Shown here: positions 15,652 to 26,593 of the stretch, piece by piece | How the letters are laid out: each line of letters opens with the position of its first letter | Numbering within the stretch: position 1 is the first letter of the stretch | Origin: Anaerolineales bacterium | GTDB taxonomy: Bacteria > Chloroflexota > Anaerolineae > JAAEKA01 | NCBI GenBank assembly: GCA_020634615.1 | Contig: JACKBI010000011.1 | Location: 124,001-188,000, forward strand | Direction: 5' to 3' | Length of the DNA stretch: 64,000 nucleotides | Program-made: the position numbers and the translations under genes | Notes under the pieces: model-generated | Databases searched by the model: none | Told to the model about the DNA's origin: nothing | The model's input: the letters and a program-made list of their open reading frames with translations, nothing else

Positions 15652-16869
15652 TCAACTCGAAAAAATGTAACGCCATGCCTGGTCGGTCGGCTGGATCCTT
15701 GCATCGTAGCCGCCTGTGATCAGGACTGAACCATCGTTCAGAAGAGTCACGACCGAAAAGAAATAGTCGTTATCGAGTTCCTCGCCCAGATTGAATCGTT
15801 GATTCGCGGCGTTATATATCTCGGTTTGCCGATTGCCACCTGCGACCAACACGTTTCCATTGCCCAACAGGACCACAGCGTCTGCCAGCTTGAACCGTTC
15901 TCTGTTCAGGTCAGTGATGCGCGAGAACGTGCCCGAACTGGCGTCATAGATCTCAGCACTGGCGTACTTGCCGGTCCAATCCCGCTGGTCTGACCCGCCG
16001 ATCACCAGGACATCGCCGTCCTCCAACCTGACCGCGGCATGCTTGTAGCGGACCATGGTCAAGTCGCCTGCATACGTGAATTCGTCGTTCGCCGGATGAT
16101 AGATTTCCGCGCTCTGCAATACCGTGTCGTTGCCTGACGTACCGCCAACAAACAGAACGTTGCCGTCGTTCAACAGCGTGGCGGTATGTGCTGAGCGGCC
16201 TTGATTGAGACTGGCGCTTTGGGCAAACCTGTCGGCGACCGGATCATAGATCTCGGCGATCAACTGCGGCGTGTTTCTGGCCGAATCTCCGCCCGCTATC
16301 AAGACCCGTCCATTGGGCAGCAGCGTCGCGGTCATGCTCGCTCGCGGCGCAACCATGCTCGCCGCATAGCGGAATCTGCGGCTCTGTGGATCGTAGAGCT
16401 CTGCGGTCGCGGTTCGACCGCCCACACTCCAACCACCGACGATCAGTACCTGTCCATTGGGCAGCAACGTCGCCGTATGCCCGGTGCGAGGCTCATTCAT
16501 ATCTCCAGTAGGAGTGAACACGCCCAGACCGGGGTCATATATCTCGGCAGTGGCAATCGGCACTTCCGATGTGCCCTCTGGCCGAAAGCCACCGGCAACC
16601 AGGACAGTTCCGTCGGACAGCAGGGTTGCAGTGTGCGCGGCTCGGCGGGCGTTCATTCTGAAAGCCGGCGACAGATAGCCTGTGGCAGCGGACTGTGGCA
16701 AGGCGGCGCTCTGGGGCGCTGCTTGTGCTGCCGGCTGAGCTACAGCAACAGGTGGCGATGTAACAGGCTCAGGGCGCCCTAGAGCTTCGTTCGGTCCGGG
16801 TACGCTGGTACACGCCATCAATGCCGCCAACGAAAACCCTATCGTGAGCAAACGGGTGACTGTTTTCAC
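15652..16869 (-). CDS. Kelch-repeat lipoprotein
   Basis: This protein of about 405 residues starts with a lipoprotein signal (GFSLAALMACTS) and an Ala/Pro/Gln linker. At least six Kelch-type repeats follow, each of the form HTATLLxDGxVLVAGG followed by AEIYDP. They would fold into a beta propeller on the outer face of the membrane and probably bind a protein or polysaccharide. The GTG at 16869 is favoured as start because AGGAGAG lies about 7 bases upstream; an ATG at 16893 is the alternative. It lies downstream of the ECF sigma and anti-sigma genes and is probably part of the same unit. Confidence 0.85.
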   Translation of the reverse strand: MKTVTRLLTIGFSLAALMACTSVPGPNEALGRPEPVTSPPVAVAQPAAQAAPQSAALPQSAATGYLSPAFRMNARRAAHTATLLSDGTVLVAGGFRPEGTSEVPIATAEIYDPGLGVFTPTGDMNEPRTGHTATLLPNGQVLIVGGWSVGGRTATAELYDPQSRRFRYAASMVAPRASMTATLLPNGRVLIAGGDSARNTPQLIAEIYDPVADRFAQSASLNQGRSAHTATLLNDGNVLFVGGTSGNDTVLQSAEIYHPANDEFTYAGDLTMVRYKHAAVRLEDGDVLVIGGSDQRDWTGKYASAEIYDASSGTFSRITDLNRERFKLADAVVLLGNGNVLVAGGNRQTEIYNAANQRFNLGEELDNDYFFSVVTLLNDGSVLITGGYDARIQPTDQAWRYIFSS

Positions 16870-16909
16870 GTCATCTCTCCTGGATCTCAGCAACTTTACG
16901 AGGCTTGTT

Positions 16910-17716
16910 TCACTGGTCGCGTGTATCTGCCGACAACGATTTGGCGATGCGCAGCGCTTCGTCCATATCCAGCCAGGTTTCGAGGCGGAACGTGACCTGA
17001 TCCTCTTCCCAGATCAGCACGTTGGCCTCGACGATGCGTGACATGCCGCCGCTTCTGGTCAGATCGTAGATCTCATGTGCGCCGGTGATCCATAGGGCTC
17101 GGTTTCCGTTGACGTCCGTCGTTTCAAAGGTCTGCGGCTCGCCCTTGGCGAAAAACGCACCCGGCGCAATTTCGAACAATGCAAACCGCAGTCGTTCGGG
17201 GGCGTCCGGCTCTTGCCAGTACAGAACCACGACCGGGCCGCTTGTGTTGGCCATGTAAACCTGATCGGGCGGGCCGGCGTCGGGCGGATAGGTAGGCAAC
17301 CGTAGCGGGAAGCCGGCCTGTCCGGCGGCGTCCACCAGCGTCGTCGCCTCGCCCAGACCAGCCGTCCACGGCGTCGTTGCAGGTACAGCCGCCGGCATTT
17401 GCAGTTGCGGTGTGGCTGTCGCGGTTGCCTGCGGCATCGACGGAGCCGGTTCTTCCAGGAAGATGCGCACCGCACCAATGTGTAGTACTTCCAGCACGGC
17501 GGCGCGCACCTGCGGCACTGCCATCAAACCGGCCAACACGACCAGCAACGCGGCGGCCACCAACACCAGCCGCCGTGGGGTCACCGGTGGGCTGGCAGCG
17601 GGCGATTGCACCTGCTTCATCACCGCAGGCGTCAAGTCAGGCGTCGGCGGGTAGGGAAATCCGCTGGCGGCCTGTTCGAGCAGCGATTCCAACGAGATCA
17701 TCGAGTTGTCCTTCAT
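16910..17716 (-). CDS. membrane anti-sigma factor-like protein (DUF4367-like)
   Basis: This 268-residue protein has a cytoplasmic N-terminus of about 48 residues and one membrane segment (LVLVAAALLVVLAGLMAV, residues about 50-67). An extracytoplasmic Thr/Pro/Ala linker (ATATATPQLQMPAAVPATTP) leads to a C-terminal domain resembling DUF4367. Its ATG overlaps the stop of the ECF sigma gene by 4 bases, the standard sigma/anti-sigma arrangement. The N-terminal part is not a clear zinc-binding ZAS domain: no HxxxCxxC is seen. It would tether and inhibit the sigma factor until an envelope signal is sensed. Confidence 0.75.
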   Translation of the reverse strand: MKDNSMISLESLLEQAASGFPYPPTPDLTPAVMKQVQSPAASPPVTPRRLVLVAAALLVVLAGLMAVPQVRAAVLEVLHIGAVRIFLEEPAPSMPQATATATPQLQMPAAVPATTPWTAGLGEATTLVDAAGQAGFPLRLPTYPPDAGPPDQVYMANTSGPVVVLYWQEPDAPERLRFALFEIAPGAFFAKGEPQTFETTDVNGNRALWITGAHEIYDLTRSGGMSRIVEANVLIWEEDQVTFRLETWLDMDEALRIAKSLSADTRDQ

Positions 17717-18282
17717 GCCAGCCGCCTTTCGCCCAACTCTGGAAAGTCAGCTTCGATTACAGTTCGCAGTCGGCCACTGGCCCGGCTCAGCCGGGACTTG
17801 ACCGTGCCAGGCGCGATGCCCAGCGCATCCGCGGTGTCGTTGACAGAAAGCTCCGCAAAGTAGCGCAGGTAAATCACTTCCTGGTCATCACGGCGGAGGC
17901 GGCGGATGGCCTGCCACAGCGCAGCGGCTTCCTCTTGCTGCTCCAGGCGATTGCTGCCTGCGCCGGCAATCACCGGATCGGGTTCAGCCCGCGCCGAGCG
18001 GGTCAGCGCTCTGAGAAAGCGTGCCATGCCACGACGGCGATTGCTCGCCAGGTTCGATGTGATGCGCAACAACCAGGGCAGCAGCGGGCGGGCGGGATCG
18101 AAGCGGTCGATTGCCCGAAACGCCGCGACGAAGGCGTCCTGCGCCACGTCGCGGGCGTCGTCGGCATTGCCAATCAAAAGATAGGCGTGACGGAAGACCG
18201 CCTGCTGCTCGCGGCCGACGAGGGTTTCCCAGGCTGCGGCGTCGCCCTGCTGCGCCAGGCGTACAAGTTCTTGGTCTGTCAC
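17713..18282 (-). CDS. ECF RNA polymerase sigma factor (sigma-70 family)
   Basis: This 189-residue ECF sigma factor has a region 2 with ADDARDVAQDAFVAAFRAIDRFDP and LLRITSNLASNRRR. Region 4 reads VIYLRYFAELSVNDTADALG followed by the recognition helix GTVKSRLSRASGRLR. The start codon is GTG, with an AAGG ribosome-binding site. It heads a group with an overlapping anti-sigma gene, the Kelch lipoprotein and the cytochrome c protein, and probably controls them and itself. No clear ECF promoter was identified. Confidence 0.93.
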   Translation of the reverse strand: MTDQELVRLAQQGDAAAWETLVGREQQAVFRHAYLLIGNADDARDVAQDAFVAAFRAIDRFDPARPLLPWLLRITSNLASNRRRGMARFLRALTRSARAEPDPVIAGAGSNRLEQQEEAAALWQAIRRLRRDDQEVIYLRYFAELSVNDTADALGIAPGTVKSRLSRASGRLRTVIEADFPELGERRLA

Positions 18283-18363
18283 CAGTTACCCTTCCGGAAA
18301 GGTTCGTACACTTGTTAATACACCGTTCACCCGACGCCGGTTCCCCGTTTGGCGCACAAATAC

Positions 18364-18411
18364 AAAAAAGGCGGCTGGCTGCGTGGATCGATCCACACAC
18401 CAGCCGCCTTT
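18364..18411 (-). terminator. intrinsic terminator of clpC
   Basis: Read on the minus strand, AAAGGCGGCTGG (18411-18400) and CCAGCCGCCTTT (18378-18367) form a 12-bp stem followed by a run of T. It lies about 40 bases after the clpC stop and between convergent genomic neighbours. Confidence 0.85.
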
Positions 18412-18448
18412 GAAGGAAACTTAGGTTCAGCACCTTGGCCGTTGAGTG

Positions 18449-20965
<2,517 letters not shown>

Positions 20966-21164
20966 TTTGGTTTGTCCTTGGTCCAATGTTTTCGAAGAGT
21001 TACTACTCGTCGTTGTATGATTTTGCCATCTTATTCTACGTTCTTTGGTGGCTGCGGTTACGATATTCGCGCAGACTAACGCAAGTCTAACGCGGCGATA
21101 ACATTTCGACCCGCAGACTGGCGGTATTTGGTGGCCGGCAGCCTGCGGGTCGGAGCGGTGATGA

Positions 21165-22256
21165 TCAGTAGCGCAGGAAGGCGCCGATGTGGCCGGCTTC
21201 CTGTAAGGCGTTGTCGGCCAGGAAGGTAACTTCCAGATCCTGGGTCATGGCCCAGCGAACCAGACTGTCGGCGGCATCCGGCAGCACGCGCAATGCCGCC
21301 TCGCATAGCGGACAGATGTCGGCTTCTTCGATGCCGACATAGCCACAGTTGTCGCAGCGCACGGCCGGCGCCGCAAAGTTGTCATCCAGCAGCAGGTGGT
21401 GCACCCGGCCTGCAAAACCGGCTGCCAGTGTGTTGCCCAGTCCCAGCGCAGCCGGGCCGCCCTTGGACGCGGTGGTGACCAGCCGTTGAACCAGTTGTTG
21501 CTTGCGCGTCACATCGACCTCGCGGATCAGCATCAGGGAACGCTCGCCGATCTCACCGGCGCTGGTCGAGACGTCGGCGTTGAAAGTCGTAACGATTGCT
21601 TGCTGGGATTGCTTGGGCAGCAGCGTGGTGAACTGCGCGACATTGGCGTCGGTGCCAGCCAGAATCAGGCGGCGTATTTGTCCCGTTCGCACCAGCTCCG
21701 CAGAAATATCGGCGGCTTCCTTGAGATTGCGATAGGCTGCTTCGTCCTCGTGACGCTGGAAGCGCGACGAGGCCCAGCCTCCTTGCTTGTGCCGCTTGAC
21801 ATCTTCCCCGACGACATCGGTGATCCCTTCGACCCGGCCAAGATTGAACACGAAGATGCGAGCGCCCTCCTTGTCCACCAGGACCACGCCATAGCGCCCG
21901 TAGGTGTCCAGAATGCCGCCCAGCGGTTTGATATAGGGCCGCAATCCTGTAAACACCGTGTCGTTGACAGGGGTCATCAACGGAATTGCATACCAGAGGT
22001 CTTCGGCGCTGCAACTGAAGAAGACGAGGCCGCGGCCCTGGCGGTCGTATTCTTTTTCGACAAAACGCTCGATGCGGGCACGGTCCTGTTTGTTGGCCTG
22101 TCCGTCAACTGACTCCAGCAAGTGTCGCATGGCCAGCCGGTATTCCTCGACAGTGCGGCTGCGCGGATCGACGTCAAGGTATAAACTGAGTACGGTAACG
22201 TCCTTCCTGGGGGCATCAAAATCCACCAGTTTTTGTAGCTCAGACTGATCAATCAT
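21165..22256 (-). CDS. VLRF1/Vms1-type aeRF1-like protein
   Basis: This 363-residue protein has the architecture of bacterial eRF1-like proteins (VLRF1/Vms1/ANKZF1 group). An N-terminal domain with LYLDVDPR is followed by a central RNase-H-like domain (YGVVLVDKEGARIF). The catalytic-type loop RHKQGGWASSRFQRHED (about 155-171) takes the place of the GGQ loop of release factors. A C-terminal L7Ae-like domain and a four-Cys zinc ribbon (CDNC...CPLC, Cys301, 304, 315, 318) follow. Related proteins cleave peptidyl-tRNA on stalled ribosomes, so a rescue or quality-control role is likely. GAGGAGG precedes the ATG. It lies next to clpC, another proteostasis gene. Confidence 0.8.
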   Translation of the reverse strand: MIDQSELQKLVDFDAPRKDVTVLSLYLDVDPRSRTVEEYRLAMRHLLESVDGQANKQDRARIERFVEKEYDRQGRGLVFFSCSAEDLWYAIPLMTPVNDTVFTGLRPYIKPLGGILDTYGRYGVVLVDKEGARIFVFNLGRVEGITDVVGEDVKRHKQGGWASSRFQRHEDEAAYRNLKEAADISAELVRTGQIRRLILAGTDANVAQFTTLLPKQSQQAIVTTFNADVSTSAGEIGERSLMLIREVDVTRKQQLVQRLVTTASKGGPAALGLGNTLAAGFAGRVHHLLLDDNFAAPAVRCDNCGYVGIEEADICPLCEAALRVLPDAADSLVRWAMTQDLEVTFLADNALQEAGHIGAFLRY

Positions 22257-22491
22257 GGAGAGTACCTCCTCGTAGGGTAACGCTGCCAGGGTTGTTAGTT
22301 CTCCGAGAGGGACAGTGTGCTGTCAGGTCGTGCACCTTGATTCTAACATTGTCGCCGCGCCCTGTCAATCGATTTGTGTTTATTTGCCAGCGGTTCAAGC
22401 CTTTGCTCTCATTTTACGGCCTGTGGTAGAATGCGCGTCACCGAGGCTGTTCCGCAGATCAACCAACCTCGCTGTGTCAGGCTACCAACCC

Positions 22492-23466
22492 ATGCGAGTA
22501 TTAGTGCTTTTCAATGCTGCTGCCGGCGCGCGGAGTTCGCACCGTCGTCTGCCCGATGCGATTTCGCTGATCGAGGAGGCCGGTTGGCAGGTCGAGTCGG
22601 TCGCAACGCACAGCGTACGCCACACCGAAGATCTGGCCCGAACCGCCGGCGCGGCTGGTTTTGACGTCGTCGCTGCGGCCGGTGGCGACGGTACGATCAA
22701 TGTGGTCGCCAACGGGCTTGCCGCTGCAGATCCCGATGCGCCCAGGGCAGCGCTTGCCGTTCTGCCGGCCGGCACCGGCAACGTGCTGGCTCGTGACCTG
22801 GGCTTGCCCGTGCCGGTCCCGGGCGTCATGGACACACTGCTAGAAACGGCGCGCTGGTTGACCCGATCGAGCGCGACGGCGGTTGACCTGGGGCGCGTCT
22901 CAAACGCGAACGGCCAGCGATACTTTGTTTGCTGGGGAGGCGTTGGGCTGGATGCGGCCGTCACTGCGCAGGTGGCCGCCAACCCTGCCGCCAAGCAATG
23001 GCTGGGCGCGCTGGCCTTCGTTGCCAGCGCCGTTGGTCAGGTGCGGGAAATCTACCGTGCGCCGCTCTACACCGTCCAGGTCGATGACCAGAAGTTTCAG
23101 GGTCGTGGCGCATTGGCCGTTGCCAGCAACATCCAGCGCTACGCGGTGGTGTTCGACATGGCGCCCAACGCGGCCATGAACGACGGCCTGCTGGACGTCA
23201 CGTTCTTCCACGACATCACGGTGTTCAACGGCATGGACCGGCTGTGGAAGCTGACTACTGCGCAACATCTCGGAACCCCGGGTATCGGCTATGCCACCGG
23301 TCGGCGCGTGCTCATCGACGCCGATACGCCGCAGCCGGTACACGTTGACGCCGAGCCGTTTGGCGTGACGCCGGTCACCATCGAGGTACTGCCGGGCGCG
23401 ATCAATCTGATGGTGCCGCCCACCGACGACGCCCGCCGCCTTGTGCGCGTTCCTGACAGACAATGA
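22492..23466 (+). CDS. diacylglycerol kinase family lipid kinase
   Basis: This 324-residue protein of the DAGK catalytic-domain family (YegS/DgkB type) would use ATP to phosphorylate a lipid alcohol. The nucleotide-binding motif AAAGGDGTINV (about 61-71) and PAGTGNVLARDLGLP match the family. The C-terminal beta-sandwich domain ends near residue 315. ATG 22492 is the start because homology begins at MRVLVLFNAAAG; an upstream in-frame ATG would add 59 unrelated residues. It leads a run of four coupled genes: the stop overlaps xseA by 4 bases. Confidence 0.9.
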   Translation: MRVLVLFNAAAGARSSHRRLPDAISLIEEAGWQVESVATHSVRHTEDLARTAGAAGFDVVAAAGGDGTINVVANGLAAADPDAPRAALAVLPAGTGNVLARDLGLPVPVPGVMDTLLETARWLTRSSATAVDLGRVSNANGQRYFVCWGGVGLDAAVTAQVAANPAAKQWLGALAFVASAVGQVREIYRAPLYTVQVDDQKFQGRGALAVASNIQRYAVVFDMAPNAAMNDGLLDVTFFHDITVFNGMDRLWKLTTAQHLGTPGIGYATGRRVLIDADTPQPVHVDAEPFGVTPVTIEVLPGAINLMVPPTDDARRLVRVPDRQ

Positions 23467-24656
23467 TCACCGTTTCGCAACTGATCACCACCGTCAAAAA
23501 CCTGCTGGAAGTTGACTCTGATCTCACCGACGTATGGGTTGAGGGAGAGGTGAGCAACTTCAAACAGGCCGCGTCCGGGCACTGCTATTTCACCCTGAAG
23601 GACTCGCGGGCTGTCGTGCCGTGCGTCATGTGGCGCAACGACGCCTTGCGGCTGCGCCGGCTGCCGGTCGATGGTGAGCAGGTAGCGATCCATGGCTACA
23701 TATCTCTCTACGAACCGCAGGGCAAGTTGCAGTTCTATGCCGACCGGCTCGATCTGGCTGGCCTTGGCAAGCTCTACCAGGAATTCGAGCGGCTCAAGGC
23801 GCAACTGGCGGACGAGGGATTGTTCGACGCGGCGCGCAAGCAGCCATTGCCTGCCTGGCCAGCGCGAATCGGCGTCGTCACCTCTTCCAAAGCGGCCGCG
23901 TTGCGCGACATCTTGCGGACGCTGGCAGTTCGCTATCCGCTGGTCGATGTACTGCTGGCTCCAACCGCCGTGCAGGGCGCCGAAGCGCCGGCCCAGATCG
24001 CGGCCGCCATTGACCTGCTGAACGCCTGGAATCTGGGTGTCGAACCGATCGACGTGCTGATCGTTGCCCGTGGCGGCGGTTCCATCGAGGAACTGTGGGC
24101 GTTCAACGACGAGCAGGTGGTGCGCGCCATCGCGGCCAGCGTGATTCCCGTTATCAGCGGCGTTGGCCACGAGACCGATTTCACCCTTTCAGACCTGGCG
24201 GCTGACCAGCGGGCGCCGACGCCGACCGGCGCCGCGGCGCTGGCAGTGCCCGACAGGCTTGAACTGGCAGGGCAATTGCCGGGACTTCGCAGCCGTTTGC
24301 AGAGCGCCGCTGCGGGGCATATCGACCGCGAGCGTCGCCAGTTGGTGCAGACCCGCCGCCTGCTTGAGCGGCTATCCCCGGCCGTGCAACTTGCCACGCG
24401 CCGCCAGCAGGTCGATGAGTTGAGTCGCAGCATGACCCGGACAGCAGCGCATCGACTGGCCGTCCAGCGCGCCCAGGTAGACGGGATGCGGGCGCGGCTG
24501 GCCAGCCTGGACCCCAACGCAGTGCTGGCCCGCGGCTACGCCATCCTGCAGGAACCGGTCAGCGGCGCCGTAATCACCTCTGTCGCCCAGGCGGCGTCCG
24601 GCATGGCGATCCGGGCGCGGGTTGCCGACGGCGAATTCGACGTAACAGTGAGTTGA
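23463..24656 (+). CDS. xseA: exodeoxyribonuclease VII large subunit
   Basis: This 397-residue large subunit of exonuclease VII degrades single-stranded DNA from both ends in complex with XseB. An N-terminal OB-fold (VSQLITTVKNLLEVD...WVEGEVSNFK) is followed by the catalytic domain with RIGVVTSSKAAALRDIL, LIVARGGGSIEELWAFND and VISGVGHETDFTLSDLAAD. The predicted coiled-coil C-terminal part binds the small subunits. It overlaps the lipid kinase gene and is followed one base after its stop by xseB. Confidence 0.95.
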   Translation: MITVSQLITTVKNLLEVDSDLTDVWVEGEVSNFKQAASGHCYFTLKDSRAVVPCVMWRNDALRLRRLPVDGEQVAIHGYISLYEPQGKLQFYADRLDLAGLGKLYQEFERLKAQLADEGLFDAARKQPLPAWPARIGVVTSSKAAALRDILRTLAVRYPLVDVLLAPTAVQGAEAPAQIAAAIDLLNAWNLGVEPIDVLIVARGGGSIEELWAFNDEQVVRAIAASVIPVISGVGHETDFTLSDLAADQRAPTPTGAAALAVPDRLELAGQLPGLRSRLQSAAAGHIDRERRQLVQTRRLLERLSPAVQLATRRQQVDELSRSMTRTAAHRLAVQRAQVDGMRARLASLDPNAVLARGYAILQEPVSGAVITSVAQAASGMAIRARVADGEFDVTVS

Positions 24657-24657
24657 G

Positions 24658-24912
24658 ATGACAGAATCATTGCAAGACCTGAGCTTTGAAGAGGCCTTCG
24701 AACAGTTACAAGAAACTGTGCAGGCGCTGGAGGCGGGAGACCTGACGTTGGCCCAATCGCTGGCCTTGTTTGAGCGCGGCGTGCGGCTGACCAACTTGTG
24801 TGACAGCCTGCTGGACAACGCAGAACTGCACGTCCGACAGGTCGTGGCAGACGGTGCGGGCGGCTTCGAGGCCGCGCCCTTCACAGCCTGGCAGCCAGGG
24901 GAGGAGCTATGA
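24658..24912 (+). CDS. xseB: exodeoxyribonuclease VII small subunit
   Basis: This 84-residue XseB has the family signature LSFEEAFEQLQETVQALEAG followed by LTLAQSLALFERGVRLTNLC. It forms coiled-coil hairpins that decorate the large subunit. The C-terminal tail of about 20 residues is poorly conserved. Its ATG lies one base after the xseA stop and its own stop overlaps the next gene by 4 bases, so all are co-translated. Confidence 0.93.
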   Translation: MTESLQDLSFEEAFEQLQETVQALEAGDLTLAQSLALFERGVRLTNLCDSLLDNAELHVRQVVADGAGGFEAAPFTAWQPGEEL

Positions 24913-25406
24913 CCGTCGAGTACCATCAACGCCAGGACCGGATGGAGATACTGACCACCCGTCAGGGTGTGGTTGCCGGTTTGCTTGGCACGCTGGCGCT
25001 GGCTACCGTGGTCATGTTGGGCAGCAGCGTGACGCACCAGGGCCTCTGGATGCCTGTCAACGCGGCCGGAGCGTTTTTCACCGGTGCGGATGTCGTACCA
25101 GGAGCTTTTAGCGGCGGGCTGAGCGTCGTCGGCATCGCTGCCATGCTGATTCTGGGCGGGCTGCTGGGTGCGCTCTACGCCACAGCGCAAGAACCGGTGG
25201 ACTCGCCGTCGGTGATGATTATCGCGGTCTACTACGGCTTTTTCATCTGGTTCATCGCCACGTTCGTGGTGATACTGTTCCTGAACCCCCTGGTGCAGCA
25301 GATTTGGCGGCAATGGTTCATCTTCGCCGGGCACCTGGCCTATGGCGCCGTACTGGGCATCGCGGCTGTGTTGCGCAACCCGTGGAGGAAGCCGCGCTCG
25401 TTGTAG
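24909..25406 (+). CDS. four-segment membrane protein of unknown function
   Basis: This 165-residue protein has about four hydrophobic segments, beginning near GVVAGLLGTLALATVVMLG, VVGIAAMLILGGLLGAL, IIAVYYGFFIWFIATFVVIL and AGHLAYGAVLGIAAVL. No family is recognised. An internal Met at residue 14 is an alternative start, but the 4-base overlap with xseB favours 24909. It is the last gene of the lipid kinase-xseA-xseB run, which does not reveal its job. Confidence 0.7.
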   Translation: MTVEYHQRQDRMEILTTRQGVVAGLLGTLALATVVMLGSSVTHQGLWMPVNAAGAFFTGADVVPGAFSGGLSVVGIAAMLILGGLLGALYATAQEPVDSPSVMIIAVYYGFFIWFIATFVVILFLNPLVQQIWRQWFIFAGHLAYGAVLGIAAVLRNPWRKPRSL

Positions 25407-25473
25407 AATCCGCCTGGAACAGCTTCAGCGCAATTGTAAGAAAAACTTTACCGTAACTTCACCTAACAACCTA

Positions 25474-25502
25474 TTGACTCTCGATTCCTTGGGTGCTATA
25501 CT
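25474..25502 (+). promoter_or_regulatory. sigma-70-type promoter of the acidic-tail zinc-ribbon gene
   Basis: TTGACT and TATACT are separated by 17 bases. The boxes match consensus at five of six positions each. The transcript would begin about 50 bases before the ATG at 25558. Confidence 0.75.
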
Positions 25503-25557
25503 TCGGCACGGACAGCAAAATCATGCTGCCTAAGTAACTAGTTCAGGAGTAAGGAAA

Positions 25558-25806
25558 ATGGCAATGTCCAGGGTAGCGGAGACCCAGGTGTTGGAAGGCG
25601 AGTGGGAGTGCATGGATTGCGGGTACATCGAGGAAGGCAGTTCCAACCGCCGTCCGAGAGCGTGCCCCGAATGCAACTCGTCGGGTGAAGCTTTCGAGTT
25701 CTTCGAGTTTGAGGAAGTCGATGACCTTGACGACGATCTCTACGACGATGAAGACGATAGCTGGGACAATGGCGACGATGACGACGATGACAATTGGGAC
25801 GACTGA
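25558..25806 (+). CDS. rubredoxin-like small protein with poly-acidic C-terminal tail
   Basis: This 82-residue protein has a four-Cys metal knuckle pair WECMDCGYIEEG and RACPECN, the pattern of rubredoxin or rubrerythrin C-terminal domains, and would bind one Fe or Zn. After residue 45 the sequence becomes almost entirely acidic (DDLDDDLYDDEDDSWD and a run of six Asp), ending NWDD. It has its own strong promoter and a terminator, so it is a single-gene unit. The acidic tail could mimic nucleic acid or bind cations; function unknown. A second acidic-tailed Cys-rich protein lies at 26322-26579. Confidence 0.8.
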   Translation: MAMSRVAETQVLEGEWECMDCGYIEEGSSNRRPRACPECNSSGEAFEFFEFEEVDDLDDDLYDDEDDSWDNGDDDDDDNWDD

Positions 25807-25895
25807 GTTCAAGTCGTCTGAATTGCCTGCGTGATCGCAAGGAGCCAGCTATAGTAAGATCTTCACCGGGGAACGACACGCTCAATTGAGATATC

Positions 25896-25937
25896 AAAAG
25901 ACGGAGCAGGCCATCGCCTTGCTCCGTCTTTTTGTTG
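25896..25937 (+). terminator. intrinsic terminator after the acidic-tail gene
   Basis: AAGACGGAGCAGGC and GCCTTGCTCCGTCTT form a stem of about 13 bp around a short loop, followed by TTTTTGTTG. It lies about 90 bases after the stop at 25806. Confidence 0.8.
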
Positions 25938-26034
25938 TGCTCCTTGAGCGACAATCAACCGCTTGCGAGCCAATCTGCGTTTGTTGTGACGCGCACAGGC
26001 GCCGTCACCCTGCCGGCTGCGGGACGTCGCCGGT

Positions 26035-26247
26035 TTATTTCGTTGGACCGGGCCTTTTCAGCCGGCGACCGAGCTTGGGTTCATCGCTGGTCGCGCTGGC
26101 CTTGAAGGGGAAATCCACTTCAGACGGTTCCAATCCCACCACCTGCAGCAAACAGTCGCAACGAGCACAGAAGAACGTGCTGTTCAATCGGGCGTTCTTG
26201 GGCAAAGTCAAGGTGCTCTCGCACAGGGGACAGATGATTTGGGGCAT
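26035..26247 (-). CDS. LysW-like zinc-ribbon small protein
   Basis: A 70-residue reading frame from ATG 26247 (an upstream in-frame start would give 100 residues) carries a zinc ribbon: IICPLCESTLTL and FFCARCDCLLQVVGLEP. The spacing and the VVGLEPSEV segment resemble the N-terminal part of LysW amino-group carrier proteins. It lacks the C-terminal EDWGE to which substrates are attached, ending instead in a basic GRRLKRPGP tail. It is therefore probably a structural or regulatory zinc protein, not a lysine-biosynthesis carrier. Confidence 0.6.
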   Translation of the reverse strand: MPQIICPLCESTLTLPKNARLNSTFFCARCDCLLQVVGLEPSEVDFPFKASATSDEPKLGRRLKRPGPTK

Positions 26248-26321
26248 CAAACGGAATCTCTTATTTGGGACGACATAACGGACGGTCCTAACTGGCGACG
26301 GCGCGTAGTCTGGCGAGTTCC

Positions 26322-26579
26322 TTACCAGTCGGACCAACTCTTGCGGCCGCGCAAAACGACGTCGTCATCGTCATCATCGTCGTCTTCTTCGATCAGGTCT
26401 TCCTCTTCCTCTTCAAGTTCCGTGTCCCAATCTTCATCCAGATCTATCGCGGCCACGCTGTCATCGATAGTAGAATAGGTCAAGCAGACCCCCTCCTCAT
26501 CGATATTGATGCGGGCTGCCGAACAATAGTCTTCGTCCCAATTAACGCAATCTGCCATTCGGCACCTTACAACCGGCAT
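26322..26579 (-). CDS. Cys-rich (DUF1540-like) small protein with poly-acidic tail
   Basis: This 85-residue protein has four Cys in VRCRMADCVNW, DEDYCSAARINID and GVCLTYS, the spacing of small DUF1540-like metal-binding proteins. From residue 40 it is very acidic, with a run of five Glu and one of eight Asp, and ends RGRKSWSDW. Its acidic tail parallels the protein at 25558-25806 although the two metal domains differ. It lies 14 bases after the response-regulator-like gene on the same strand, so the two are probably co-transcribed. Function unknown. Confidence 0.7.
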   Translation of the reverse strand: MPVVRCRMADCVNWDEDYCSAARINIDEEGVCLTYSTIDDSVAAIDLDEDWDTELEEEEEDLIEEDDDDDDDDVVLRGRKSWSDW

Positions 26580-26593
26580 CCGTAACCTCCAGC

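Noticed and set aside
26035..26247. LysW carrier of lysine/arginine biosynthesis
   Set aside because: The essential C-terminal EDWGE is missing and no LysX, LysZ or related gene is in the window.
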